Of a stretch of DNA of 64,000 nucleotides, positions 19,265-27,633 are shown piece after piece (the stretch's first letter is position 1; the number at the start of each line of letters is the position of its first letter). Source of the stretch: Burkholderia sp. IMCC1007. GTDB lineage: Bacteria; Pseudomonadota; Gammaproteobacteria; Burkholderiales; Burkholderiaceae. The position numbers were made by a program, and so were the translations under genes. The stretch is taken from positions 89,816 through 153,815 of the forward strand of contig NZ_JAPVQY010000005.1 in NCBI RefSeq assembly GCF_027257875.1. Reading direction: 5' to 3'. Below the pieces are notes generated by a model. That model worked only from the letters and a program-made list of their open reading frames with translations, made no database searches and had not been told where the DNA came from.

Positions 19265-20779
19265 ATGTCTTCTTCACGCATCCTTGCTCCCGCCCTGCGC
19301 TCGCTCGTCCGCACCGCCGACGAAGCCGCCGCGCTGATCCGTCCCGGCATGACCGTCGCCATGAGCGGCTTCACCGGCTCCGGCTATCCGAAGGCCGTGC
19401 CGGCTGCGCTCGCCGCGCATATCGATGCGGCCCACGCGCGCGGCGAGGATTTCCGCATCAACGTGCTGACCGGCGCATCGACCGCGCCCGAACTCGACGG
19501 CGCGCTCGCCCGCACCAACGGCATCTCGATGCGCCTGCCGTACCAATCCGACCCGACGCTGCGCGACAAGATCAACAGCGGCGAAGTCGATTACCAGGAC
19601 GTGCACCTGAGCCACGTCGCGCAATATGCATGGTTCGGGCTGTACGGCGAACTCGACGTCGCGATCGTCGAAGTCGCGGGCATCCGGGAGGACGGCCTGC
19701 TGATTCCGTCCGCGTCGATCGGCAACAACAAGACGTGGCTGGAGCGGGCGAAGCACGTGATCCTCGAAGTCAACTCGCGCCAGCCGCTCGGGCTCGACGG
19801 GATGCACGACGTCTATTACGGCACCGCGCTGCCGCCGCACCGCAAGCCGATTCCGCTGACGAAAAGCGACGACCGCATCGGCGAGCCGTATCTGCGCTGC
19901 CCGGCCGACAAGATCGTCGCGATCGTCGAGACCGACGCGCCGGACCGCAGCAACGCATTCTCCGCGCCGGACGCCACGTCGAAGCAGATCGCGCTGCAAC
20001 TGATCGACTTCCTGCGCCACGAAGTGAAGCGCGGCCGTCTGCCGGAAAACCTGCTGCCGCTGCAGTCGGGGGTCGGCAACATCACGAACGCGGTGCTCGC
20101 GGAACTGAGCTCGGCCGGCTTCTCGAACCTGACCGCGTATACCGAAGTGATCCAGGACGGCATGCTCGACCTGCTCGACGACGGCACGCTGAGCTTCGCG
20201 TCGGCCACGGCGCTGTCGCTGAGCCCGGCCGCCGTACAGCGTTTCGCCGACGAGATCGCGACGTTCCGCGAAAAGATCCTGCTGCGCCCGCAGGAGATCA
20301 GCAACCATCCGGAACTCGTGCGCCGCCTCGGCTGCATCGCGATGAACGGGATGATCGAAGCCGACATCTACGGCAACGTGAATTCGACGCACGTGATGGG
20401 CACGAAGATCCAGAACGGCATCGGCGGTTCGGGCGACTTCGCGCGCAACGGCTACCTGTCGTGCTTCATGTCGGCCAGTACCGCGAAGGGCGGCGCGATC
20501 TCGCGGATCGTGCCGATGGCGAGCCACGTCGACCATACCGAGCATGACGTCGCGGTGGTCGTCACCGAGCAGGGGCTGGCCGACCTGCGCGGCCTGTCGC
20601 CGAAGCAGCGCGCGCGCAAGATCATCGCGACCTGCGCGCACCCGGATTACCGCCCGATGCTCGAGGACTACTTCGAGCGCGCGTCGCGCGAGAGCTTCGG
20701 CAAGCACACGCCGCATCTGCTCGCCGAGGCGCTGTCGTGGCACGAGCGCTACGTGCGCACCGGCACGATGAAGGCCTGA
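19265..20779 (+). CDS. Acetyl-CoA hydrolase/transferase (succinate:acetate CoA-transferase type)
   Basis: 504 residues, class I CoA-transferase family. AYTEVIQDG contains the Glu that forms the CoA thioester in AarC-like enzymes, and GGSGDFARNGYLS, VDHTEHDVAVVVTEQGLADLRG and the C-terminal RPMLEDYFERA match the family throughout. It probably interconverts acetyl-CoA and succinyl-CoA or detoxifies acetate. ATG 19265 is chosen by homology length; the frame is open upstream to 18998. It stands alone, convergent with the exporter gene. Confidence 0.92.
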   Translation: MSSSRILAPALRSLVRTADEAAALIRPGMTVAMSGFTGSGYPKAVPAALAAHIDAAHARGEDFRINVLTGASTAPELDGALARTNGISMRLPYQSDPTLRDKINSGEVDYQDVHLSHVAQYAWFGLYGELDVAIVEVAGIREDGLLIPSASIGNNKTWLERAKHVILEVNSRQPLGLDGMHDVYYGTALPPHRKPIPLTKSDDRIGEPYLRCPADKIVAIVETDAPDRSNAFSAPDATSKQIALQLIDFLRHEVKRGRLPENLLPLQSGVGNITNAVLAELSSAGFSNLTAYTEVIQDGMLDLLDDGTLSFASATALSLSPAAVQRFADEIATFREKILLRPQEISNHPELVRRLGCIAMNGMIEADIYGNVNSTHVMGTKIQNGIGGSGDFARNGYLSCFMSASTAKGGAISRIVPMASHVDHTEHDVAVVVTEQGLADLRGLSPKQRARKIIATCAHPDYRPMLEDYFERASRESFGKHTPHLLAEALSWHERYVRTGTMKA

Positions 20780-20840
20780 CCGACGACGAAGGCCTGACAC
20801 CACACGCAACGGGCGCGCGCCGCGTGCGCCCGCCGCGCCG

Positions 20841-22376
20841 TCAATCCATCGCCGCATGCGCGACGTCGACGCTCGCCGTTTTCTGCGGCGGGCGGATCAG
20901 CAGCAACAGCGGGATCATCAGCAGCGTCGCGACGAACATCAGCTTGAAATCGTTCAGGTACGCGATCATCGCGGCCTGCTGATTGATCGTGCGGTCGAGC
21001 AGCGCGATGTCGAGACGGCTACCGGCCATCGCCTGCACGGCCGGGTTGAACGGCGTGACGTGGGTCGCGAGGTCGGCATGCGCGACCTGCGTGTTGCGCG
21101 TCATCAGCGTCTGCACGATCGAGATGCCGATACTGCTGCCGATGTTGCGCATCAGGCTGTAGGTCGCCGTGCCGTCGGCGCGCAGCTCGGGCGTCAGCGT
21201 CGAGAACGACAGCGCGCTCAGCGGCACGAACACGAGCCCCAGCCCGAAGCCCTGGACCACGCCGGGCCACACGATGTCCGCCTCGGACAGCACGATCGTG
21301 TACTGCATCATCTGCCATAGCGCGAGCGCGGAGATCGCCAGCCCGGCGAACAGCAACGCGCGCGCGTCCACGTATTTCAACAATCGCCCGACGAACAGCA
21401 TCGCGATCATCGTGCCCGCGCCGCTCGGCGCGGTGACGAGGCCCGTCGTCGCGACCGGATAGCCCATCAGGGTCTGCAGCATCGGCGGCAACAGCGCGCG
21501 CGTCGCATACAGCACCGCGCCGACGACGAAGATGAACAGCGTGCCGGTCGCGAAATTCGGGTCGCGCAGCAATTCCGACTTGAAGAACGACGCTTTGCCG
21601 ACGGTCGCCGTATGCACGAGGAAGAACGCGAAGCTGAGCGCGGCGACGAGCGCCTCGATGCGGATCTCGTACGAGCCGAACCAGTCGAGCTGTTCGCCGC
21701 GGTCGAGCATCGCCTGGAACGCACCGATCGCGAGCGCGAGCGTCGCGAAGCCGAACGCGTCGAATTTCACGTGCGGACGCGGCGCGCGCGCCGGCAGGAA
21801 GGTCAGCACGCCGGCCAGCGCGAACGCGCCGATCGGCACGTTGATGAAGAACACCCAGCGCCAGTTGTAGCTGTCGGTGAGCCAGCCGCCGAGCGTCGGG
21901 CCGAGGATCGGGCCGACCATCACGCCCATTCCCCAGATCGCCATCGCCTGGCCTTGCTTCTCGCGCGGGTTGATGTCGAGCAGGATCGATTGCGACAGCG
22001 GCACCAGCGCGGCGCCGAACACACCCTGCAGCAACCGCGCGCCGACGATCTGCACGAGCGATTCGGACAGCCCGCACAGCGCGGACGCGATCGTGAAGCC
22101 CGCGATCGAGATCGTCAGCAGCCGCTTCATGCTGAGACGGTCGGACAGCCAGCCGGTCAGCGGCGTCGCGATCGCCGCGGCGACGATGTAGGAGGTCAGC
22201 ACCCAGGTGATTTCGTCCTGCGACGCGGACAGCGTGCCCTGCATGTGCGGCAGCGCGACGTTCGCGATCGTGCTGTCGAGCGTCTGGATCAGCGTCGCAA
22301 GCATGATCGACAGGGTCAGCATCGGCCGGTTGAGGGCGGGCGGCGAGGCGGCAGCGTCGGCGGCGGGGGGATTCAA
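20841..22376 (-). CDS. MFS multidrug exporter, DHA2 (EmrB/QacA) family
   Basis: 511 residues with about 14 membrane segments. DHA2 motifs are present: LDSTIANVALP in helix 1, motif A GWLSDRLSMKRLL, and motif C GPILGPTLGGWLTDSYNWRWVFFINVP split by the family-typical WRW. The best start is TTG 22376, with GGAG 8 nt upstream; ATG 22322 is the alternative. No EmrA-type adaptor or outer-membrane channel gene is adjacent. It is divergent from a MarR repressor, with the palindromic operator between them, so drug-inducible derepression is likely. Confidence 0.9.
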   Translation of the reverse strand: MNPPAADAAASPPALNRPMLTLSIMLATLIQTLDSTIANVALPHMQGTLSASQDEITWVLTSYIVAAAIATPLTGWLSDRLSMKRLLTISIAGFTIASALCGLSESLVQIVGARLLQGVFGAALVPLSQSILLDINPREKQGQAMAIWGMGVMVGPILGPTLGGWLTDSYNWRWVFFINVPIGAFALAGVLTFLPARAPRPHVKFDAFGFATLALAIGAFQAMLDRGEQLDWFGSYEIRIEALVAALSFAFFLVHTATVGKASFFKSELLRDPNFATGTLFIFVVGAVLYATRALLPPMLQTLMGYPVATTGLVTAPSGAGTMIAMLFVGRLLKYVDARALLFAGLAISALALWQMMQYTIVLSEADIVWPGVVQGFGLGLVFVPLSALSFSTLTPELRADGTATYSLMRNIGSSIGISIVQTLMTRNTQVAHADLATHVTPFNPAVQAMAGSRLDIALLDRTINQQAAMIAYLNDFKLMFVATLLMIPLLLLIRPPQKTASVDVAHAAMD

Positions 22377-22430
22377 GCGGTGTCTCCGTGAGGCGGTCGC
22401 CGTGGGCGGCGATCCGGTATGGCCGGAATT

Positions 22431-22459
22431 ATAAGCACGCTTATTATGTTTGTGCTTAT
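22431..22459. promoter_or_regulatory. MarR-type operator
   Basis: A perfect palindrome ATAAGC-AC-GCTTAT (22431-22444) is followed by a further half-site GTGCTTAT (22452-22459), which also pairs with ATAAGCAC. It lies between exporter and MarR gene, where a MarR dimer would repress both. Confidence 0.7.
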
Positions 22460-22499
22460 CGACGTACTGGTGTTGCACGGATCCCGGGCGGCTTGACCC

Positions 22500-22505
22500 T
22501 ATAAT
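22500..22505 (+). promoter_or_regulatory. -10 element, probable leaderless transcript of marR-like gene
   Basis: TATAAT ends 6 nt before ATG 22512, so transcription would begin at or next to the A of the start codon. No Shine-Dalgarno is present. No good -35 is seen (TTGCAC is 21 nt away). Confidence 0.5.
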
Positions 22506-22511
22506 CGTCCG

Positions 22512-22952
22512 ATGGACAAGACCTACGAGAACCGGATCGGCTACCTGATTTCCGACGTGGCCCGCCTCCAAGGGCGCCTGTTCGACCGGCGCGCGAAGCG
22601 CATCGGGCTGACGCGGGCGCAAAGCCGCGTGCTCGCGTACCTCACGTGGAAGGGCGAGATGAACCAGGCACGGCTCGCGGAATGGCTCGAGATCACGCCG
22701 ATCTCGCTGACGCGGCTGCTCGACCGGATGGAGAGCTACGGCTGGATCGAGCGGATCGCGAACGACGACGATCGCCGCGCGTTCGTGATCCGGCTCACCG
22801 ACAAGTCGCGCGCGATCTTCCCGCAGATGCTGGAGGTCGGCGATACCGTGTCCGACGACGGGCTGCGCGGGTTCACCCCCGACGAGCGCGACACGCTGGT
22901 GCGCCTGCTCGGGCGCGTGCGCCACAACCTGATCGACAGCGGCGGCGAATGA
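22512..22952 (+). CDS. MarR family transcriptional regulator
   Basis: 146 residues. The winged helix spans ~30-100: LTRAQSRVLAYL, the recognition region ARLAEWLEITPISLTRLLDRME, and the wing with DDDRRAFVIRLTDK. Divergent orientation and the operator at 22431 indicate that it represses the adjacent MFS exporter and itself. The ligand is unknown, probably a phenolic or hydrophobic drug. Confidence 0.92.
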   Translation: MDKTYENRIGYLISDVARLQGRLFDRRAKRIGLTRAQSRVLAYLTWKGEMNQARLAEWLEITPISLTRLLDRMESYGWIERIANDDDRRAFVIRLTDKSRAIFPQMLEVGDTVSDDGLRGFTPDERDTLVRLLGRVRHNLIDSGGE

Positions 22953-23080
22953 CGGGGCGCCCGCAAGGCGTCAGGACACTCCGCCCGCGACGCGCAACAC
23001 CACGGGACATCGGGAAACGCGGCGCGTGCGACGCGTCGGCCGGTGTCCCCGTATCGCGATCGTGATCCGCGCCGAGCGTG

Positions 23081-23578
23081 TCAGCGCGCGAGGGCGGACA
23101 GCGCGAACGCCGCCAGATAAAGCCCGGCCCCGAACACCAGATGCGTGACGAGGCTGCGCCGGCGCGCGATACCCGGCTGCGGCGTTCGCGATGCGGCGAT
23201 GCCGAAGCCGAATGCCGGCTGCATCACGAAGAACGGCGCGGCGACGCTGGCCACGCCCGCGACGAGCGCGGGTACGGGCGTCGGCGTGCCGACCCATTCC
23301 GTGCCGCCGATCGCGACGGGCAGCACCGCGAACGCGATCCCGATCGCGTAATGCGCGATCCAGCCGAGCGCCCGTTCGCCCGGCACGGGCGGCGCGGCGA
23401 CGATCGACGCGTGTCGGAAACGGCCGCGCATCATGTGGCCGAGCCAGCGGCCGACCAGCGCGTAATCGAGCGACGGAATCCCGAACACCCTGCGCCGGAA
23501 CAGCGCCCACACATCCATCACGAGCGTCGCGCCTGCGCCGATCAGCAGGATGCGCAGCAGGAGGTCGGGCGGCGTCAT
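23081..23578 (-). CDS. DUF2938 family membrane protein
   Basis: 165 residues with four predicted membrane helices. Family-typical sequence includes the N-terminal LLIGAGATLVMDVWALFRRRVFG, the ALVGRWLGHM segment and GWIAHYAIGIAFA. The biochemical role of DUF2938 is unknown. It is divergent from a MerR-family gene, and a MerR/SoxR-type promoter at 23686-23716 points toward it, so it is probably an activated member of that regulon. Confidence 0.82.
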   Translation of the reverse strand: MTPPDLLLRILLIGAGATLVMDVWALFRRRVFGIPSLDYALVGRWLGHMMRGRFRHASIVAAPPVPGERALGWIAHYAIGIAFAVLPVAIGGTEWVGTPTPVPALVAGVASVAAPFFVMQPAFGFGIAASRTPQPGIARRRSLVTHLVFGAGLYLAAFALSALAR

Positions 23579-23685
23579 CGTGCGCCTCCACGGCGAATGG
23601 CGGGCGCTGTGCGGCGCAACGGGCGGCGGGGTGGGTTCGGCAGTGTCATGGCGGTCCGGGCTTGTGTCGAAGGATGCGAGCGACT

Positions 23686-23716
23686 ATCTTGCAACTTCAA
23701 GTTCACTTGAGGTCAA
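23686..23716 (-). promoter_or_regulatory. MerR/SoxR-type promoter with 19-nt spacer
   Basis: On the minus strand TTGACC and CAAGAT are separated by 19 nt that contain the perfect dyad TCAAGT-TC-ACTTGA (23697-23710 as read on plus). The long spacer with central dyad is the hallmark of MerR-activated promoters, and the dyad closely resembles the SoxR box. A nearly identical site lies at 53197-53227. Confidence 0.65.
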
Positions 23717-23718
23717 GC

Positions 23719-24144
23719 ATGAGTCGTCTGGACATCGCCGATGTCGCGCGCCGCTCGGGACTGCCCGCGTCGACGCTGCGTTACTACGAGGAAAAGGGTT
23801 TGATCGTGCCGACCGGCCGTCACGGGTTGCGACGCCAATACGACGAATCGGTACTGGAACGCCTCGCGCTGATCGCGCTCGGCCGGGAGGCCGGCTTTTC
23901 GCTGGACGACGTTCTCGCGATGTTCGGCGCGGACGGCCGGCCCGCGATCGATCGCGCGAAGCTCGACGGCAAGGCCGACGAGCTCGATCGCACGATCCGC
24001 CGTCTCGGTGCGGTGCGCGACGCGTTGCGACATGCGGCCGTCTGCCCGGCGCCGAGTCATCTCGAGTGCCCGTCGTTTCAGAAGCTGCTGCGGATCGCCG
24101 CGCATCGTCATCCGCCGCGCCGCGTGAAGGCGGAACGCGGGTAA
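23719..24144 (+). CDS. MerR family transcriptional regulator
   Basis: 141 residues. The N-terminal MerR helix-turn-helix reads IADVARRSGLPASTLRYYEEKGLI, followed by the wing and dimerisation helix (~75-110). The C-terminal part has two cysteines (VCPAPSHLECPSF) but not the CxxCxC-x5-C [2Fe-2S] motif of SoxR, so the signal is different or unknown. GAGG 6 nt upstream supports ATG 23719. A candidate promoter (TTGTGT 23662, TATCTT 23685) overlaps the operator, which would give autorepression. Likely targets are the divergent DUF2938 gene and perhaps the methyltransferase at 53268. Confidence 0.9.
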   Translation: MSRLDIADVARRSGLPASTLRYYEEKGLIVPTGRHGLRRQYDESVLERLALIALGREAGFSLDDVLAMFGADGRPAIDRAKLDGKADELDRTIRRLGAVRDALRHAAVCPAPSHLECPSFQKLLRIAAHRHPPRRVKAERG

Positions 24145-24188
24145 CCGGCGGGGCGGCGCAACCCGTGCGCGCTAGCGGCCTGCCTGCG

Positions 24189-25067
24189 TCATCCCGCGTA
24201 GTACACGCGGCATTCCATCTCGCGTCCGCGCACGATGCGCTTGCCGACGAGCGTGCCGAGCGTTTCGGTGACGATCGTCCGCTGATGCTCGCATTGCAAG
24301 GCATCGTAGAAGTAGAGCGCGACCCAGTCCCCGGTGCGAACGGCGTCCTGCTGGCGCGCGGGATACGGGCACAGGGCGGTGAAATGCCAGCCGCCTTTCG
24401 TCATGTGCATCACCGGCGGCGACACGCTGACGTCCGCGTTCACGCGCCGGGTCACGAGCGTCGGCAGGATGCCGGCGGCGGCCTTGTTGCGATACAGGCG
24501 GTCGATGTAAAGCAGCAGCTCGACGGGAGGTTCGGCGCCGAGGTCGGCGTTGCGCGCGTGGCCTTGCCAGCGGCGACGGCGGGTGAGTACGTCGTCGAGC
24601 GCGGCGCGGATGCCGGCCGCGCGGCGCGGGCCGACGCCCGCGATCGCATCGAGCCGGCCGCTGCGGGCCGCGCGTTCGAGATCCTCGAGCGTATCGATGT
24701 GCAACTGGTCGTGAATGCGCAGCGCGAGTGCGTGGCCGATGCCCGGCACGGTTTCGAAGGCCGACGCGCGTTCCGCTTCGCCGCGCAGCCGGTCGAGCAG
24801 GCGCCAGCGCCCCGTCACCAGGAGTTCAGCGATCGCCTGCGCGACGCCCGTGCCGGTTTCCGGCAGCGCGGCGAGCGCATCGACGCCGCCCGCTTCGAAG
24901 CGGGCGCGCACGGCGTCGTCGATCGACTCGATCGTGTCGGCCGACGCGCGGTATGCGGCAACCCGATAGGGGTTGGCGCCCTGGTCGGCAAGCAGCTGCG
25001 CGGCTTCGCGCAGGCATGCCGCGATCTGCCGGTTTTCCTCGTTCGTTTCGCTGACGGTCGTTTGCAT
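24189..25067 (-). CDS. Helix-hairpin-helix protein (DNA polymerase X N-terminal-like)
   Basis: 292 residues. The first ~170 residues resemble the 8-kDa and HhH region of family X DNA polymerases: NPYRVAAYRASADTIES, ALPETGTGVAQAIAELL, VPGIGHALALRIHDQ and IAGVGPRRAAGIRAAL are successive HhH-like segments. No polymerase catalytic Asp triad follows. The C-terminal ~120 residues (LLYIDRLYRNKAAAGILP, HMTKGGWHFTALCPYPARQ) are a separate conserved domain of unknown role. DNA binding is likely; enzymatic activity cannot be assigned. An FNR-type box upstream suggests expression under low oxygen. Confidence 0.82.
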   Translation of the reverse strand: MQTTVSETNEENRQIAACLREAAQLLADQGANPYRVAAYRASADTIESIDDAVRARFEAGGVDALAALPETGTGVAQAIAELLVTGRWRLLDRLRGEAERASAFETVPGIGHALALRIHDQLHIDTLEDLERAARSGRLDAIAGVGPRRAAGIRAALDDVLTRRRRWQGHARNADLGAEPPVELLLYIDRLYRNKAAAGILPTLVTRRVNADVSVSPPVMHMTKGGWHFTALCPYPARQQDAVRTGDWVALYFYDALQCEHQRTIVTETLGTLVGKRIVRGREMECRVYYAG

Positions 25068-25144
25068 GGAGAAGGCCCGGAAAAGCGCAAACGGAATGGA
25101 CGCGGCGTGTCAGGTCACGTCACGCGTCCGTCTTGCATTTCAGC

Positions 25145-25187
25145 ATATTGTCGCGGCAAGCGACGAACAAAACTTGATGCGAATCAA
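25145..25187 (-). promoter_or_regulatory. Class II FNR/ANR-type promoter
   Basis: TTGATGCGAATCAA (25174-25187) is a perfect match to TTGATnnnnATCAA. On the minus strand CAATAT at 25145-25150 could be the -10, placing the box centre about 42 nt upstream of the start, the class II position. The 5' leader to ATG 25067 would be ~70 nt. Confidence 0.6.
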
Positions 25188-25283
25188 TGGCAAACGTTGC
25201 ACCGGCGGGAACCGGGCCGCACGCGGCGCGGGCGCATTCGTGCCGGGATGAAGCACGGCCGCGCCGCCGCGCGCCGCGGCCGC

Positions 25284-26855
25284 TTACGCGTCGAGGAACG
25301 CGTGTGCGCCTTCCGCCTCGGCGGCCGTGCGCAGCGTCGCGAGCGCGCGCTTTTCGATCTGCCGCACGCGTTCGCGCGACATCCCCGCGTCCTGCGCGAT
25401 GGCGTCGTAGGTGTCGGGCTCGGCGCAGCCGAGACCGAACCGCCGGCGCAGCACGTCGGCCTCGGCCGGCGTGACCGAGCGCAGCAGCGTCGTCACGCAT
25501 TCGCGCATGCGCGCGTCCGCCAGACGCTCGAACGGGCTCGCCGACGCCTGATCCTCGATCATGTCGACGAGGCCGGTGTCCGTGTCGGGCATCGGCGTGT
25601 CGAGCGACAGCGGCTCCGCAGGCAACGCGAGCACGGCGCGCAGCTTGTCCTCGGCCATCCCGGTTTCGGCGGCGAGCTCGGCCGGCGTCGCGCGGCGGCC
25701 GGTGCGCTGACGGAAGCGCAGTACCTGCCGCTGCACGCGCTGGTACTGGTCGCCGACGTGCACCGGCACGCGGATCGTGCGCGAGCGGTCCGCGACCGCG
25801 CGCGCGACCGCCTGCCGGATCCACCAGGTCGCGTAGGTCGAGAACTTGAAGCCGCGCCGGTATTCGAACTTCTCGATCGCACGCATCAGGCCCAGGCAGC
25901 CGTCCTGTACGAGGTCCGGCAGTTCGACGCCGCGGTTCATGTACTTGCGCGCGATCGACAGCACGAGCCGCAGGTTCGCTTCCAGCATCGCGCGGGTACC
26001 GTCGCGCACTTTCTGCTGACCGTCGCTCAGCGCGGCGCCGAGCGCGCGCCGCGCGACCGTGTCGAAGCACGCGGCGTCGCTGTCGGCGGGCGTGTCCGGC
26101 GCGGCGGCGGCCCGCGCGGACGCGAGCGTACGCAACACGCGGCTCGCGTCGTCGATGGCCGGTGGAACCCACGCGAGCGTATCGAGCAGCGCGGCGAGCC
26201 GGTTGCGCGCGTCGCGATAGTCGGCCGAACGGCAGCCTTGCGCATGCAATGCGGCGCGCACGGCCGCGACCGCGTCGCGCAGCGTGTCGTAGCGCGCGGG
26301 GGCCGGCGTGTCAGCGTCGCCGTCCTTGACGTCATCGCCTTCGTCGCCGCCCGCACCGGCCGCGCCCGTTGCGCCCGTTGCGCCGTGACGCGCGAGCAGC
26401 ACCTCCACCGCCGCCGGACAACCGGCGAGCGCATGCAGAACCTGATGGCGGCCCGTTTCGATTTCTCGCGCGAGCACGATTTCGTCTTCGCGCTTGAGCA
26501 GCGGCACCGCGTGGATGCGCCGCATGTAGAGCGCGAGCGGGTCGGTCGACGCACCCGCGCCGCGGGCGAGATCGCCGAGCAGCGCGCGGCCCTCGTCGAG
26601 CGTGTCGCGATCGACCTCGACTGGCGCTGTGGCCGCGAACGGCGCCGGCGCGGGGGGCTCGTCGAGCACGGCAATGCCGATGTCCGCCAGCGCGGCGCGC
26701 ACGACGTCCAGCGCGTCCGGGCTGTCGCTTTCGGGCGGCAGCGCGTCGACGAGGTCGGCGTGCGTGAGATATCCCTGCTCGCCGGCAAGGGCCAGCAACT
26801 GGATGATCGGATCGAGGGGCGTGTCCGCCCGGAGTGTGGGGCGTGGCGTAGTCAT
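25284..26855 (-). CDS. RpoD-like sigma-70 factor (second housekeeping-type sigma)
   Basis: 523 residues. Region 1.1 is recognisable (~15-70: [24 protein letters not shown]), as is region 1.2 ([22 protein letters not shown], ~105-130). A non-conserved insert with a [17 protein letters not shown] low-complexity stretch follows. Regions 2-4 are intact: [40 protein letters not shown], and the region 4.2 helix [18 protein letters not shown]. Possession of region 1.1 places it with RpoD rather than RpoS. It is much shorter than the usual Burkholderia RpoD (over 650 residues), so it is likely an accessory RpoD paralogue. Transcribed alone; no anti-sigma gene nearby. Confidence 0.9.
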   Translation of the reverse strand: MTTPRPTLRADTPLDPIIQLLALAGEQGYLTHADLVDALPPESDSPDALDVVRAALADIGIAVLDEPPAPAPFAATAPVEVDRDTLDEGRALLGDLARGAGASTDPLALYMRRIHAVPLLKREDEIVLAREIETGRHQVLHALAGCPAAVEVLLARHGATGATGAAGAGGDEGDDVKDGDADTPAPARYDTLRDAVAAVRAALHAQGCRSADYRDARNRLAALLDTLAWVPPAIDDASRVLRTLASARAAAAPDTPADSDAACFDTVARRALGAALSDGQQKVRDGTRAMLEANLRLVLSIARKYMNRGVELPDLVQDGCLGLMRAIEKFEYRRGFKFSTYATWWIRQAVARAVADRSRTIRVPVHVGDQYQRVQRQVLRFRQRTGRRATPAELAAETGMAEDKLRAVLALPAEPLSLDTPMPDTDTGLVDMIEDQASASPFERLADARMRECVTTLLRSVTPAEADVLRRRFGLGCAEPDTYDAIAQDAGMSRERVRQIEKRALATLRTAAEAEGAHAFLDA

Positions 26856-27162
26856 GTCGATGGCGGCGCGAGCCGCGTTCCTGTTCGGGCGGGCCGAAGT
26901 CCGCGGATTTCAGGCTCCCGGTGCCCGCGAACGCCCGTTCGCGCCGGCAAGTCTGACTAGGTTCAACTTGAGGGCATTTGCGCGAACTTCAACGTCGGCG
27001 CGGCAGACGCGCGAGCACGCCGCGTGCCTGCGGCTCGCGGAGCCGTCGTTCGCGGTGCGAAACAAAAAGTAACCGATCATACCTGCGGAAATATGCAGGG
27101 GACGTAAGCTAGAGGCAGGCGTGCGCCGCGCGGCGGCGCAAGCATTTTCCGCGGAGCAACAC
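26856..27162. other. Divergent intergenic region, no gene seen
   Basis: It lies between the sigma gene (minus) and the lipoprotein gene (plus). It contains an interrupted inverted repeat CCTGC-N8-GCAGG (27082-27099) and an AT-richer segment (27050-27095) that probably includes the plus-strand promoter. No convincing hexamer pair was found. Confidence 0.5.
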
Positions 27163-27600
27163 ATGAACGCTATCACTGCCGCGAGGCCGATCGCCATGGC
27201 GCTGGCCATGCTGACGCTGAGTGGCTGCTATTACACAGGTCCGTATGGTTATGGACCGTATTACGCACCGGTGCCCGCGACGGTCACGCAGCGCGAGTTG
27301 CCGGTCGCGCCGGCGCAGCAGGCGCCGTACGTCTCGTCGGCGCCTGATCCTCAGACTGCGCCGGCGGCGCCGCCGCCAGCGGACGACTACGCGGAGGCGC
27401 CGGTCTATGTCGCGCCGGCCTACGTGCCGTACCCGGCCTACTATCCCGCGTATTACCCGGGCTGGTACGGCCCGCCCGTCACGATCGGCCTCGGGTTCTG
27501 GGGGCACTGGGGCGGCGGATACCGGGGCGGATACTGGCGTCGTCCGTGGGGCGGCGGCCACTGGGGCGGCGGACATTGGGGCGGTGGCCATCGACACTGA
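27163..27600 (+). CDS. Tyr/Pro- and Gly/His-rich lipoprotein
   Basis: 145 residues. A lipoprotein signal peptide ends in LSGC (Cys ~22), so the mature protein is membrane-anchored in the envelope. The mature part is low-complexity: YYTGPYGYGPYYAP, then a Pro/Ala segment, a run of PAY repeats (~85-105), and a C-terminal Gly/Trp/His tail with HWGGG repeats. The His-rich tail could bind metal, but this is speculative. GGAG 8 nt before ATG 27163 sets the start. It lies 33 nt upstream of the SH3-type exported protein, probably in the same operon. Confidence 0.82.
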   Translation: MNAITAARPIAMALAMLTLSGCYYTGPYGYGPYYAPVPATVTQRELPVAPAQQAPYVSSAPDPQTAPAAPPPADDYAEAPVYVAPAYVPYPAYYPAYYPGWYGPPVTIGLGFWGHWGGGYRGGYWRRPWGGGHWGGGHWGGGHRH

Positions 27601-27633
27601 CCGACGCGCGGCGGCACCGCGCGGGAGAGCATC

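Noticed and set aside
20811..20831. GGGCGC...GCGCCC stem between convergent genes
   Set aside because: Very GC-rich sequence gives such stems by chance and no T-run follows; not listed as a terminator.
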